DNA of 16,074 bases, taken from an uncultured bacterium (GTDB lineage Bacteria > Eisenbacteria > RBG-16-71-46 > CAIMUX01). The notes under the pieces were generated by a model. It did not search any database and was not told the origin of the DNA. It saw only the letters and a program-made list of their open reading frames with translations. The stretch lies in assembly GCA_946886185.1 (NCBI GenBank), contig CAMPIC010000011.1, positions 1 through 16,074 on the forward strand, written 5' to 3'. The position numbers were made by a program, and so were the translations under genes. This document shows, one piece after another, positions 7,217 to 15,472 of this stretch (the stretch's first letter is position 1; each line of letters starts with the position of its first letter).

Positions 7217-8226
7217 GCGATGATCCCCAAAGGCTTCAACCCCACCAGCTTCCGCCGGCGCTCGTCCCAGACGCGGTAGTTGACGTAGGCGAGGCTCTCG
7301 CCTAACCCGACGGCCTTGACGTCCCGGAACAGATCACTGTTGCGATGGCACGGTTCGAGATAATAGTTCGGGACACGGGGGCTGAGATGGTGGACATGAT
7401 GGAAGCCGATGTTGCCGCTGAAGAACTGCAGGATGCGAGGAAGCCGATAGAACGAGCTGCCTTTCAGAGCGGTATCCACGTAATCCCAGTCGCCGCTTCG
7501 CTCCCAGTACACTCCCTCGAACTGATGCTGTACGTAGAACAGCCAGATCCCGAACGAGCCGGCGAACATCATGACCGGAAGTTGGATCAGGATATAGGGA
7601 CCGAATCCAATGAGCCAGGTGGCCAAGCAGGCGATTCCGACCAGGCCGAGATTCGCGCGCTGCACTTCCCACTGGCGGCGCCAGCCGTGGCGCGGCTGCG
7701 CGAATCGATGGTGGATGAAGAACATGTAAAACGGGGCGAGGCCGAACATCACGACAGGGTTGCGATACAGCCGGAATCCCAGCTTCTTCCAAAACGAGGC
7801 TTCCTCATACTCCTTCAACGTCAAGGTCCAGACGTCGCCCGTGCCACGCTTGTCGAGGTTGCCGGCCGTGGCATGGTGGACCGCATGCGTGTAGCGCCAG
7901 TATCGATAAGGCGTGAGCGAGAGCAACCCTCCCACGGTTCCCAGAACCGTGTTGGCGCGCGAGGATCGGGTGAACGAACCGTGGCAGCAGTCATGGAAGA
8001 TGATGAAGATGCGGATGAGGAAACCGGCCGCGATGACCGCCAATCCGAGGGTGAGCCAGTACGAGATCGATAAGCTCCAGACCATCAGGACCCAGAGAGC
8101 GAAGTAAGGGATGAAGCTGTTGACGACCTGCCAAGCGGCACGGCCATGGTGCGCGCGCTCGAACGGAGCGACAGCCTCGCGCCATGGCATCTTCGTCGGA
8201 CTCTCGGCTCGGATCGTCGTCTGCAT
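7213..8226 (-). CDS. Membrane fatty-acid desaturase (three histidine boxes, omega-6/DesA-like)
   Basis: The 337-residue integral membrane protein starts at ATG 8226 with AGGAG at 8239-8243, a rather long 12-nt spacing. The three di-iron histidine boxes are intact: HDCCHG (H78, H82), HAVHH (H114, H117, H118) and HHVHH (H276, H279, H280). There are hydrophobic segments at about 36-55, 56-76, 158-171 and 193-228. A His-Gln-Phe-Glu-Gly motif near 234 and the LSPRVPNYYL segment after box 3 are typical of acyl-lipid delta-12/omega-6-type desaturases. It should insert a cis double bond into membrane acyl chains using O2 and reducing equivalents, implying an aerobic or microaerobic lifestyle and membrane-fluidity control. 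Regiospecificity cannot be read from the sequence. It heads a two-gene unit with the small protein that overlaps its stop. Confidence 0.94.
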   Translation of the reverse strand: MQTTIRAESPTKMPWREAVAPFERAHHGRAAWQVVNSFIPYFALWVLMVWSLSISYWLTLGLAVIAAGFLIRIFIIFHDCCHGSFTRSSRANTVLGTVGGLLSLTPYRYWRYTHAVHHATAGNLDKRGTGDVWTLTLKEYEEASFWKKLGFRLYRNPVVMFGLAPFYMFFIHHRFAQPRHGWRRQWEVQRANLGLVGIACLATWLIGFGPYILIQLPVMMFAGSFGIWLFYVQHQFEGVYWERSGDWDYVDTALKGSSFYRLPRILQFFSGNIGFHHVHHLSPRVPNYYLEPCHRNSDLFRDVKAVGLGESLAYVNYRVWDERRRKLVGLKPLGIIA

Positions 8227-8439
8227 CTGTGATCTGTTCTCCTGTTTCCTTACATCTCGGTCGCTGTTGCCGGTGTCGCAGATTGATGGAGGGAACGAGC
8301 TCAGCGTTGCCGATCTTCACGGCCACGTAAGACGGAATTGGTGCGGGACGGTTCTGGACTCACTGATTCCCGAGGTTAGGTGTCTTCACCTTTACCCCGC
8401 AATAGCGAAAAGTGTCGCCCCCAACTCGCAGAAAAGAGG

Positions 8440-9294
8440 TCATTCCTCCACCGACTCGAGATCATTGGCCTGATACCGCCAGACGTCGCCCTCCAACCCC
8501 ATCAGGACCCGCCCGCGCCGCCGGATTTCGTCCCGATCCACGCCCTCCACGAAAAGGATCGCATCGTGCTGGCGCTGCTCCCCTTTCCAGATCGTGGCCG
8601 TGACCGGCGTCCCGTCCCGGAGCCATTTGAGGTTCTCCTTGCAGGCGCTCAGATCCTCCTCGGGGAACTGCCAGCTGCCCTCCGGTCCCATGATCTCCCG
8701 CAGCTTCGGAAAATCCGCCGCCGCGATCGCTTCGATATAGGCGAGATACGCGGCGCCCGGCTCTCCGCCTCCTTCCGGAAGCGAGGCTGCCTCGGGAGCG
8801 GGCGTTCTCCCGACGTCGAAATGGAGATCGAACTGGAATGTCTGGTCGAAGAACTCCTCCGGCTCGGCCAGGACGAAGCTCCCTTTCACATGATCCGGGA
8901 GATTGGCCTCGAGGGTGAAGTCCCCCGAACCGGAGCTGTTGAACGATTCCGGAGGATCCTCGTTCGAGAAGTAGAGACCGCACTCGAATCCCTCGGCGTC
9001 GAGACAGATGCGTACATATCCGCCGCCGACCTGGTCGATCTGCTCATCGACCCCGCTCTCCACATCGAACGCGGCCGCCACGAGCGCGGCGTCGATCGGA
9101 CTCGGGGTCAGGAAAATCATGCTCTCTTCGCCCAATCCCGTGTCGACGCGAAACAGATAGGCGTGCGCGACTTCCAGGGTCACGTCTCCGTATCGGAAGA
9201 ATCCGCTCGCAGTTTCCGCAGCGACGCTTCGAGAAGCGCCTCCAAAGCCGCACAGAGCCACCACCAACGGGCCGAGAATCCAGGATCGCCGCAC
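8440..9294 (-). CDS. Secreted/periplasmic protein of unknown function, probably co-transcribed with the kinase
   Basis: The 284-residue product starts at GTG 9294 with an AAGGGGG element about 8 nt upstream. An N-terminal signal peptide (MRRSW, hydrophobic 6-19, cut near residue 25, SVA-A) predicts export. Residues about 30-165 look beta-rich (FFRYGDVTLEVAHAYLF, SMIFLTPSPID, GGYVRICLD, GDFTLEANLPDHVKGSF). An acidic/proline linker (about 170-187) leads to a second region (about 188-284) starting AYLAYIEAIAAADF, an NTF2/SnoaL-like opening that I infer rather than recognise. No catalytic motif is seen. I recall similar unnamed proteins with an LTDxPID-type segment in other bacteria, but I cannot name a family. 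It begins 23 bp after the kinase stop, so it may be a partner, sensor or effector of that kinase. Confidence 0.8.
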   Translation of the reverse strand: MRRSWILGPLVVALCGFGGASRSVAAETASGFFRYGDVTLEVAHAYLFRVDTGLGEESMIFLTPSPIDAALVAAAFDVESGVDEQIDQVGGGYVRICLDAEGFECGLYFSNEDPPESFNSSGSGDFTLEANLPDHVKGSFVLAEPEEFFDQTFQFDLHFDVGRTPAPEAASLPEGGGEPGAAYLAYIEAIAAADFPKLREIMGPEGSWQFPEEDLSACKENLKWLRDGTPVTATIWKGEQRQHDAILFVEGVDRDEIRRRGRVLMGLEGDVWRYQANDLESVEE

Positions 9295-9317
9295 AGCCTT
9301 GTCCCCCTTTCGCCGGG

Positions 9318-10652
9318 TCAGATTCGTGGAGTCCCCTTCGTATCCACGTACAGGAGGCCGGGCCGGGTCAGCAGCTCCTTGCGCTCCTCCGGTGTCGCGC
9401 CATCCCGAATCTCGATCCCGAAGTTGCTCCCCGAATAGAGCGCCTCGTTGGCGCTCGCGAACAGGGAGTTGATCTTCAGGAACGTCTTCGCGGGAGCGTC
9501 CTCCACCAGCACGAGAATGTTGTTTTCGGTCGCGCTGACCAGGACCACCGCGGTCTCCTTCCCCACTTTCTTCGCGAACTTGCGCAAGATCCGCGTCCGC
9601 CTCGTCAGGAAGTGCCCGGTGACGAAGGCGCCCACGACCCAGAAGGGGACGGTGGGGCCGATCCCCTCGCGCAGCAGCACGGTCATCATGAGAGAGAGCA
9701 GGATCAGGCCCCAGATCGCGATGTAGAGCATGCCTTTGGGACGGAGCCCGCTTGCGCGGGGACGGAATCGCTGGAGCAGAGGGGCCGAGCGCGTGACGCC
9801 GGAGTCGAGCTCCCGCTTCACCGCCTGCAGATCCTGAACCACCGCCGCCATCTGCGGATAACGCTGCGACGGTTCCTTTTCGAGGCAGTGATCCACCACT
9901 TTTTGCAAGGAGAAGGGCAGCCCCGCGCGCAGGACGCTCATCGGTCTGGTCTTCTCGAACGCGATCGCATGCATGGTGTCGAGCGCGCTCTTGCCTTCGA
10001 ACGGGAGCTTCCCTGTGGCCATCTCGTAGAGCACGATGCCGAACGAGAAGATGTCGGAGCGTTGATCTGCGGGCAGTCCCCGGGCTTGCTCCGGACTCAT
10101 ATACGAGGCCGTTCCCATGACGGCGCCGACTTGCGTCATGAGCATGGTGGCCTCCGCTCCCGATCCGTCGCCGCCGAGATCGACCAACTTGGCCAGGCCG
10201 AAATCCAGGACTTTCGGATGCCCGTCGCGCGTCACCATGATGTTGTCCGACTTGATGTCGAGGTGGACGATGCCTGCTTCGTGGGCCCTCGCGAGCGCGC
10301 TCCCCACCTGGATTCCGATCTCGACGGCGGAAAGGACGTCGAGCTCTCCCCGCTCGACCAGATGGCGGACGTTCGAGCCATCGATGTATTCCATGACGAT
10401 GAAGGAGGCGTCCCCCTCCACCTCGATCCCATAGACCTGGGCGATGGCGGGATGATTGACGGCGGAGGCGGCCTTGGCTTCCTGGACGAAACGGCGGCGG
10501 CGTTCCTCATCGCGCATCAGCTCGGCAGGGAGCACTTTGAGCGCGACCGGGCGATCGAGTCGCGTGTCCCGAGCTTTGTAGACTACGCCCATCCCGCCTT
10601 GCCCGAGCTTGGCGAGGACCTCGTAGTGACCGATGGTTGCTCCGACTTCCAT
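9318..10652 (-). CDS. Transmembrane Hanks-type serine/threonine protein kinase
   Basis: From the chosen ATG (10652-10650, AAGGG 5 nt upstream) the protein has 444 residues. A GTG at 10715 would add 21 residues of unremarkable sequence and also has a fair upstream GGAAG. The kinase domain (about 9-285) has the glycine loop GQGGMG (17-22), catalytic lysine in VALKV (K39), catalytic loop HLDIKSDN (H130, D132, K134, N137), DFG (150-152), SPE (186-188) and a conserved SDIFSFGIVLYE helix. The catalytic loop reads HLD where most kinases have HRD; the Asp is intact. Two hydrophobic segments (about 308-328 and 333-349) form a hairpin and put the last ~95 residues, a small alpha/beta-looking domain of unknown type, back in the cytoplasm. 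This differs from the usual external sensor layout. It probably phosphorylates Ser/Thr on partner proteins. The downstream secreted protein lies 23 bp away in the same operon. Confidence 0.93.
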   Translation of the reverse strand: MEVGATIGHYEVLAKLGQGGMGVVYKARDTRLDRPVALKVLPAELMRDEERRRRFVQEAKAASAVNHPAIAQVYGIEVEGDASFIVMEYIDGSNVRHLVERGELDVLSAVEIGIQVGSALARAHEAGIVHLDIKSDNIMVTRDGHPKVLDFGLAKLVDLGGDGSGAEATMLMTQVGAVMGTASYMSPEQARGLPADQRSDIFSFGIVLYEMATGKLPFEGKSALDTMHAIAFEKTRPMSVLRAGLPFSLQKVVDHCLEKEPSQRYPQMAAVVQDLQAVKRELDSGVTRSAPLLQRFRPRASGLRPKGMLYIAIWGLILLSLMMTVLLREGIGPTVPFWVVGAFVTGHFLTRRTRILRKFAKKVGKETAVVLVSATENNILVLVEDAPAKTFLKINSLFASANEALYSGSNFGIEIRDGATPEERKELLTRPGLLYVDTKGTPRI

Positions 10653-11284
10653 GCCTGCCCTTCGAGCCTGCGATTCCAACGCACCGAAACGAAACCGGAT
10701 CGGAAGACGTTGCACCCATTCTTCCGGCGCATTCCGGCGGCTGGGTGATCGTAGGGTGGCGGTCCCGCCGGCTCAAGCCTCGGTCCACGGCCTCGAGGCC
10801 GGAATCCATGAATCCACTGTCGAACGCTTGGGGCGATTTCCTGCGGCCCCAAGGACGCGCCGCCCGGCAGGCCGTGAGGTCGCTCGGCTTGGCACGGCGA
10901 ATGCTCGATACGCTTCGAGCTCGCCATTTGGACTCGAATGATGTGCCGGGACACCTCATGTGTGGCTTCTGGCCACGATGAGCTTCGTGCGACCGGCGCA
11001 GGCCCTCGCTTGGAGGAGGAGCCTGAGCGTCATTCCGGCGGGCTGCGAAGGTGCTTGCGAGCGGTCGTTCCGGACAAATCGGCCGTCTCCTGAGCCGCCT
11101 CGTAATGGAGATGGATCTCGCTCCCGCGGTCGCCCGGCGTGACGGACGGGTCGCGTTTCCCCGCGCCGTGGGAGCAGGTCCCCTCTGTTCGTGCGACGGC
11201 TCCACCCGCATCGTTGCCAGCCGCTCGTGCGTGCGAGGCCCCTCTGTTTCGCGCGTGATGCGGTTCAGCTAGTGTGCTCCGTCT
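10653..11284. other. 632-bp divergent intergenic region, no gene recognised
   Basis: This separates the leftward kinase operon from the rightward transporter. Short open frames (for example 10960-11142 and 11051-11272 on +) lack ribosome binding sites and show arginine/serine/proline-rich shadow composition. No tRNA, known RNA motif, insertion-sequence end or terminator was recognised. Promoters for both flanking units are expected here. Confidence 0.5.
11270..11275 (+). promoter_or_regulatory. Possible -10 element for a leaderless transporter mRNA
   Basis: TAGTGT (TANNNT pattern) ends 9 nt before the ATG at 11285, and no Shine-Dalgarno-like purine run precedes that ATG. This geometry is seen for leaderless genes. 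The motif is short and could be chance. Confidence 0.22.
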
Positions 11285-12193
11285 ATGGCCTCCAAGCTGT
11301 TGCCCGAACGGAGCGTGCTCGAGCTCTTGCTCGGGGCCACCATCATCAGCGCTTCCCCCGTCTTCGTGCGCGCCGCTCACGTCGGGCCGGCCACCGCCGG
11401 CTTCTATCGCGGATTCTTCGGAGCAGCGGCCCTGGTCATCTTCATGATGATCCGAGGAGATCTGCGCCGACCGGGACGCGCGCTCCTCCTCCACGCGACC
11501 CTGTGCGCGGTCTTGTTCTCGAGCGACCTGACTCTCTGGCATCGCGCCATCGTCTACATCGGTCCGGGACTCGCCACGATCCTCGCCAACTTCCAGGCGC
11601 TGATCCTCGCCGCCTTCGGGATCCTCGTGCTCCGTGAGCGCCCGGGATGGCGGTACCTCGCATCGATTCCGATCGCGCTGCTCGGACTCTTCCTCCTGGT
11701 CGGAGTCTCATGGGACACGCTGTCCGCCCAATCGCGACTCGGCGTGTTCTTCGCGCTGGGAGCAGCCGTCTGCTACGCCGGCTATCTACAGATCTTTCGA
11801 ACGCGCCCGCGCGGCGGACACTGGAACGCCACGCTCAGCTTGACTGTGATCTCGGCCGTGACCGCAGCTCTCATGGGCATTGGGGCGATCGCGAGCGGTG
11901 AAGGATTCCGTCTGCCCGACCGCACGAGCCTGCTGGCGATGGTGGGATACGGGGTCTTGTGCCAGGCCTGCGGTTGGATCTTGATCAGCCACGCGCTCAC
12001 CCGGGTTCCCGCTTCGCGCGCCGGACTGATCTTGCTCCTCCAACCCACGCTGGCATTTCTCTGGGACATCCTCTTCTTCGATCGTCCGACCGGTTCCGCC
12101 GACGTGATCGGCGCGGCCTTGGCGCTCACGGCGATCTATCTGGGCAGCACGCGCTCGGGCGCCACTCCCAAGGCGCCTTCCGTGGGGAACTGA
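11285..12193 (+). CDS. EamA-family (DMT superfamily) membrane transporter
   Basis: The 302-residue protein has about ten hydrophobic helices in two repeated EamA halves (about 12-140 and 152-290). Each half opens with a helix carrying the family-type pattern: AT-I-ISASPVFVRAA then AGFYRGFF in the first, FALGAAVCYAGYLQIFRT in the second. The first half closes on FQALILAAFGILVLRERP and the second on LQPTLAFLWDILFFDRP, the typical RE-x-P/R-P ends of EamA repeats. It should export or import a small metabolite across the inner membrane; the substrate cannot be predicted. The start is ATG 11285, just before the first helix. No Shine-Dalgarno sequence is visible, which is unusual beside its neighbours. 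It converges on the O-antigen ligase-like gene with only 42 bp between stops and no clear terminator. Confidence 0.92.
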   Translation: MASKLLPERSVLELLLGATIISASPVFVRAAHVGPATAGFYRGFFGAAALVIFMMIRGDLRRPGRALLLHATLCAVLFSSDLTLWHRAIVYIGPGLATILANFQALILAAFGILVLRERPGWRYLASIPIALLGLFLLVGVSWDTLSAQSRLGVFFALGAAVCYAGYLQIFRTRPRGGHWNATLSLTVISAVTAALMGIGAIASGEGFRLPDRTSLLAMVGYGVLCQACGWILISHALTRVPASRAGLILLLQPTLAFLWDILFFDRPTGSADVIGAALALTAIYLGSTRSGATPKAPSVGN

Positions 12194-12235
12194 ACCGCCG
12201 AGGTCGAGCTGGGGGCGACTGAAGACACTCTGGCG

Positions 12236-13714
12236 TCAAAACGACCGCGCGGGGGACAGCGACGGAGCGGCGTGTCTGACAGCCGTCTCCGTGTTCGACT
12301 CTTTCGCCAGGCGGTATGAGATCACAGCCAGCGCGAAGAGGATCCACATCACGTACAGGTACACGTTGCCGCGCTGGTGGTCCGAGCGCATTTGCGCCAC
12401 CGCGAAGATGACGAGCTGGATGTGGATCACGCCGCGAGCCGCCACGGAAAACGCGGCGTTGCGAAAGTCCAGCTTCCATCCCGGAAAGCTCAGCCACAGC
12501 ACCTTCAGCAGGATCCAGAGCCAGATCATGAGACCGAAGACGCCGGTCGTGTAGAGGTAGAAGAGATAGGAGCTGTGCGGCCACGCCCACTTTCCGAACG
12601 TCGAACCTTGATCGGCGTAATACGGACCGTGTCCGATCCAGAGATGGTCCGGAATGCGCTGCAAAGTTTGGCGCCAGACGAAGGCACGCGTATCCGGTAC
12701 TCCGCGCTCCAGCTGCGTCCCCGCCAGGCGGATAAACAAACGGAATCGCCCCTGGTCGTCGTTGCCGAACGTCTGCAACAAGAGAATCGTGCCGACGACC
12801 GCGGGTCCGACCAAGATGGTCGGAGCCCACCGGATCTGGTGGCGCATCAGCCATCCGAAGTAGATCGCGCCGATTCCCCAGCCGATGGCGCCCCCTCGAT
12901 TGACCGTGAGGAAGATCATGATTACGCCGAGGGCCGCGAGTCCGTAGTACCAGATCTTCGCCGCCCGTCGGCGCGCGCGCATCCCGAGCATCACCTGGAG
13001 GAAGAACATCATCGCGCTCCAGTCCGCCAGGAGCGCATGGGAGCCGAACACCGCGCCGACGCGGGCGTCGACATAGCTCTGTCCCGCCGTGTAGAGGAAC
13101 CACTCGGGGATCAGCTTGTAGCTGAACCAGTACTCTACCAGTCCCGTCACGTCGACCAGCACGCACGTCCAGCAGAGCGCATTCAAAATCAGCGCGAGAT
13201 GAGTCTCGGTCCGAATGTTGTTCACGAGGAGCACGAAGAGCAGGCATCCCGAAGCCATGAACGTCATGATCTGGACGCTCTTGCGAATCTCCTCCCCGTT
13301 CTCGAGATTCACGAAGGAGAGAACGTGGATCCCCAGATAGAGCAGGATCGCCCAATCGAGGGGGGATCGGATCGGCCGCGGCGCTCTCTGCAAAGTCAGC
13401 TTCCCGAGCCACAGGACGGCGAGAAACGCAATGAAGAGAGTGTTGGTGTCGCCGATGAAGACGAAGGTCGGGATGGTGAACGCCAGCATGAATCCGGCCA
13501 GCGTATGCGGAAGCGGGAGCCGAATCGCCGCGATGACGAAGACGGCGCCGAACGCGAGCTTCAAGTACCGAGGGTTGACCGAGAAGATTTGCGAGGCGAG
13601 GAACCATCCGATCAAGAGCGCGAACGGCAGGACGATCCAGGGGCTGAACACCAGTTCCTGGATCGGTCTCTGGTAGCGCGCGGGTGGTTTCGAGCGCCGG
13701 CTGGCTATCGGCAT
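12236..13714 (-). CDS. O-antigen ligase/polymerase-like (Wzy_C/WaaL family) membrane protein
   Basis: The 492-residue polytopic protein has about ten to twelve hydrophobic segments between residues 22 and 468. The start is ATG 13714 with GGGAG about 10 nt upstream. Family hallmarks appear in order: DARVGAVFGSHALLA (conserved Arg 218), a LTVNRGGAIGWG segment (270-280) matching the usual S-R-G-A, then a large external loop (about 315-385) with TRAFVWRQTL (R343, W346), IGHGPY and WPHSSYL (H380), followed by a helix with TGVFGL. Members join or polymerise undecaprenyl-linked glycans, or ligate O-antigen or other glycans to lipid or protein acceptors. No glycosyltransferase, Wzx or Wzz gene is visible nearby, so the acceptor and glycan are unknown. 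It shares its strand with the downstream-of-centre aminotransferase, 112 bp away, which may or may not be co-transcribed. Confidence 0.85.
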   Translation of the reverse strand: MPIASRRSKPPARYQRPIQELVFSPWIVLPFALLIGWFLASQIFSVNPRYLKLAFGAVFVIAAIRLPLPHTLAGFMLAFTIPTFVFIGDTNTLFIAFLAVLWLGKLTLQRAPRPIRSPLDWAILLYLGIHVLSFVNLENGEEIRKSVQIMTFMASGCLLFVLLVNNIRTETHLALILNALCWTCVLVDVTGLVEYWFSYKLIPEWFLYTAGQSYVDARVGAVFGSHALLADWSAMMFFLQVMLGMRARRRAAKIWYYGLAALGVIMIFLTVNRGGAIGWGIGAIYFGWLMRHQIRWAPTILVGPAVVGTILLLQTFGNDDQGRFRLFIRLAGTQLERGVPDTRAFVWRQTLQRIPDHLWIGHGPYYADQGSTFGKWAWPHSSYLFYLYTTGVFGLMIWLWILLKVLWLSFPGWKLDFRNAAFSVAARGVIHIQLVIFAVAQMRSDHQRGNVYLYVMWILFALAVISYRLAKESNTETAVRHAAPSLSPARSF

Positions 13715-13826
13715 CGAGGCGCTACTCCCGGCCTTTGACCGTGCCTCGCGAGCATCTGTCGCCTTCGGATCTGCGTGCGATTCTTCGTTATCGGCGATTC
13801 CGCGATGGTGCTGAACCGGCCCGGGC

Positions 13827-15131
13827 TCACCCGTTCGAAAGCGGTTTCAGTGCCGTCCGAAGCCGCGCGAACAACGCCGCGCACTCGGACTTGGAGACTG
13901 CGCCGACCGACATCCGGAACCATCCATCTTCCTCGGTCGAACCGAACGCCTGGAACGGGACCAAAGCCACACCCGCCTTGCGCAGGAGGTACCGGCGAAT
14001 GTCTTCGTTCGTCTCCAGCATCTCTCCACTCGGCTCTTGCGCGCCGTTGATGTCGAAGCGAACGCTGAGATAGATCGCCCCCATCGGAGGAATCACCTCG
14101 ACCGGGAATCCTTCCCCGCGCAACTGCTCCATCCCGTCGAAAAGGATCTCCAGGCGGGTCTTCACCTCATCCTTCATGACCGCGTGATAGGCATCGATCT
14201 CTTCACGCTGGCAAAGGAACTCCGCCGTCGCGATCTGCTCCGGGCGAGGCGCCCAGGCGCCCATGTGGCCCACGATCGCCGCCATCTTGCGCACGATGTC
14301 GGGAGGCCCGGCGGTCCAGCCCACACGCAGGCCGGTCGCCGCGAACGGCTTGGAGATTCCGTCGACGTAGATGGTGAAGTCCGCCATCTCGGGGCGCAGG
14401 CTCACCGGGTCGTAGTGCCGCACATCGCCGAACGTGAGCATCCAGTACACCTGGTCATACAGGAGGAAGAGCGGTCGCTCGCCCGAACGGCGCGCGTTCT
14501 CCTCCAGAATCAGATCGCAGATGTCCGCGAGCGTGTCCCGGTCGAACGTCGTGCCGGTGGGATTGAGCGGCGAGTTGAGCGCGAGCAACCGCGCGCCGCG
14601 TAGATGTGGCGCGATCAGCTCCGCCGTCGGAAGAAACGCTTCCTCCACTCCGCAGGTCAGGGGAACGCCGCGCGCGCCCACGAGATGGCAGTAGTGGTTG
14701 TTGTTCCACGAAGGCACCGGATAGATCACGACGTCTCCGGGGTCGACCAGCGTGCGATAGGCGGAATAGATGACGGGACGAGCGCCTCCGGAGACGAGGA
14801 TCGAGTCGGTATCGTACTCCAGGCCCAACCATTCCCGGTAAAGGCGCGCGATGGCATCGCGAAGCGCGAGGACGCCGTCGGAAGGAGGGTAGTTGGTCTC
14901 CCCGGCCCGCAGGGCGCGCTCGATCCGCGCTTCCAGAGTCGCCGGGATGCGGAACTCGCGAGGATTGAAGTCCCCGACCGTGAGGTTCGCGACCGCATGC
15001 CCCTCGGCGACGATCGCACGGATCTCCCCCGCGATTTTCAGAATCTCCGAGCCGGCGAGTTGCTCGGCCATCTCCGAAACACGTGCTGGCCTGGCCAGAG
15101 TCGGGTCATGCATCGTCGTCGATCCTTGCAT
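13827..15131 (-). CDS. PLP-dependent aminotransferase, class I/II (aspartate-aminotransferase fold)
   Basis: The 434-residue protein starts at ATG 15131 with GGAGGG at 15141-15146 (9-nt spacing). An internal ATG six codons in has a poorer site. Fold-type-I motifs are complete: GDFNP near the N-terminus (53-57), N-Y-P-P-S-D-G (80-86), NSPLNPTG (186-193), YDQVY (225-229), the Schiff-base lysine in GISKPFAATGLRVGW (K261, R269) and a substrate-carboxylate arginine in WFRMSVG (R406). It is expected in the cytoplasm, transferring an amino group between an amino acid and a 2-oxo acid. Substrate specificity (aspartate, aromatic or other) cannot be set from these motifs. The segment PSWNNNHY (140-147) replaces the more common aromatic-rich stretch before the large-domain core and may mark a subfamily. 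It is divergent from the O-methyltransferase. Confidence 0.93.
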   Translation of the reverse strand: MQGSTTMHDPTLARPARVSEMAEQLAGSEILKIAGEIRAIVAEGHAVANLTVGDFNPREFRIPATLEARIERALRAGETNYPPSDGVLALRDAIARLYREWLGLEYDTDSILVSGGARPVIYSAYRTLVDPGDVVIYPVPSWNNNHYCHLVGARGVPLTCGVEEAFLPTAELIAPHLRGARLLALNSPLNPTGTTFDRDTLADICDLILEENARRSGERPLFLLYDQVYWMLTFGDVRHYDPVSLRPEMADFTIYVDGISKPFAATGLRVGWTAGPPDIVRKMAAIVGHMGAWAPRPEQIATAEFLCQREEIDAYHAVMKDEVKTRLEILFDGMEQLRGEGFPVEVIPPMGAIYLSVRFDINGAQEPSGEMLETNEDIRRYLLRKAGVALVPFQAFGSTEEDGWFRMSVGAVSKSECAALFARLRTALKPLSNG

Positions 15132-15472
15132 GTCGGATTGCCCTCCGCGTTCCCGTTTCCATTGCTCGCGCCAACCTCTTTGGGAGGTGACCCGCCGGCC
15201 ACGGCCGAACGAACGCTCCGCCGCGCACCCCGCCTTCCCGTCCAGCTGGGCAGAACAGGGCTGCGTTTCGATTCTGGCATCCGAAACTGCGGAGGGAAAG
15301 CTCCAAGGTCAGGAGAGGGTGATTTTGAGGCTCGCCGTGGTAAAAGAATCGTTCCTCGAATCGCGTTCTCCCTCCCTTTCGGGAAACGGCTGCTAGAATT
15401 CGACGAATCTGGCCCGATGTTCGATTTCGGCCGTGAAATTCCACGCAGCATCCGGAAAGTGAAGGCGAATCC
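15132..15472. other. 341-bp divergent promoter region
   Basis: This lies between the leftward aminotransferase and the rightward O-methyltransferase. It contains the aminotransferase ribosome binding site (15141-15146, - strand) and an extended -10-like element (15391-15399, +). Nothing else was recognised. The reverse-strand open frame that crosses it is a shadow of the O-methyltransferase. Confidence 0.5.
15391..15399 (+). promoter_or_regulatory. Extended -10 promoter element for the O-methyltransferase
   Basis: TGCTAGAAT matches the extended -10 pattern TGN-TANNNT with five of six consensus positions in the hexamer. No good -35 is seen, which an extended -10 can tolerate. Transcription would start near 15406, giving a leader of about 67 nt before the ATG at 15473. 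Confidence 0.4.

Noticed and set aside
10960..11272. Small + strand genes in the divergent gap
   Set aside because: They have no ribosome binding site, shadow-like composition and no recognisable protein signature.
8413..12220. Short similarity between GGGGGCGAC stretches after two stop codons (near 8413-8428 on - and 12205-12220 on +)
   Set aside because: The match is only about 13-15 nt with mismatches in GC-rich DNA and no shared structure, so it is probably chance.
12126..13607. Alternative 493-codon frame on the same strand as the O-antigen ligase-like gene
   Set aside because: It is Arg/Pro/His-rich with no membrane segments. The other frame encodes a coherent polytopic protein with family motifs.
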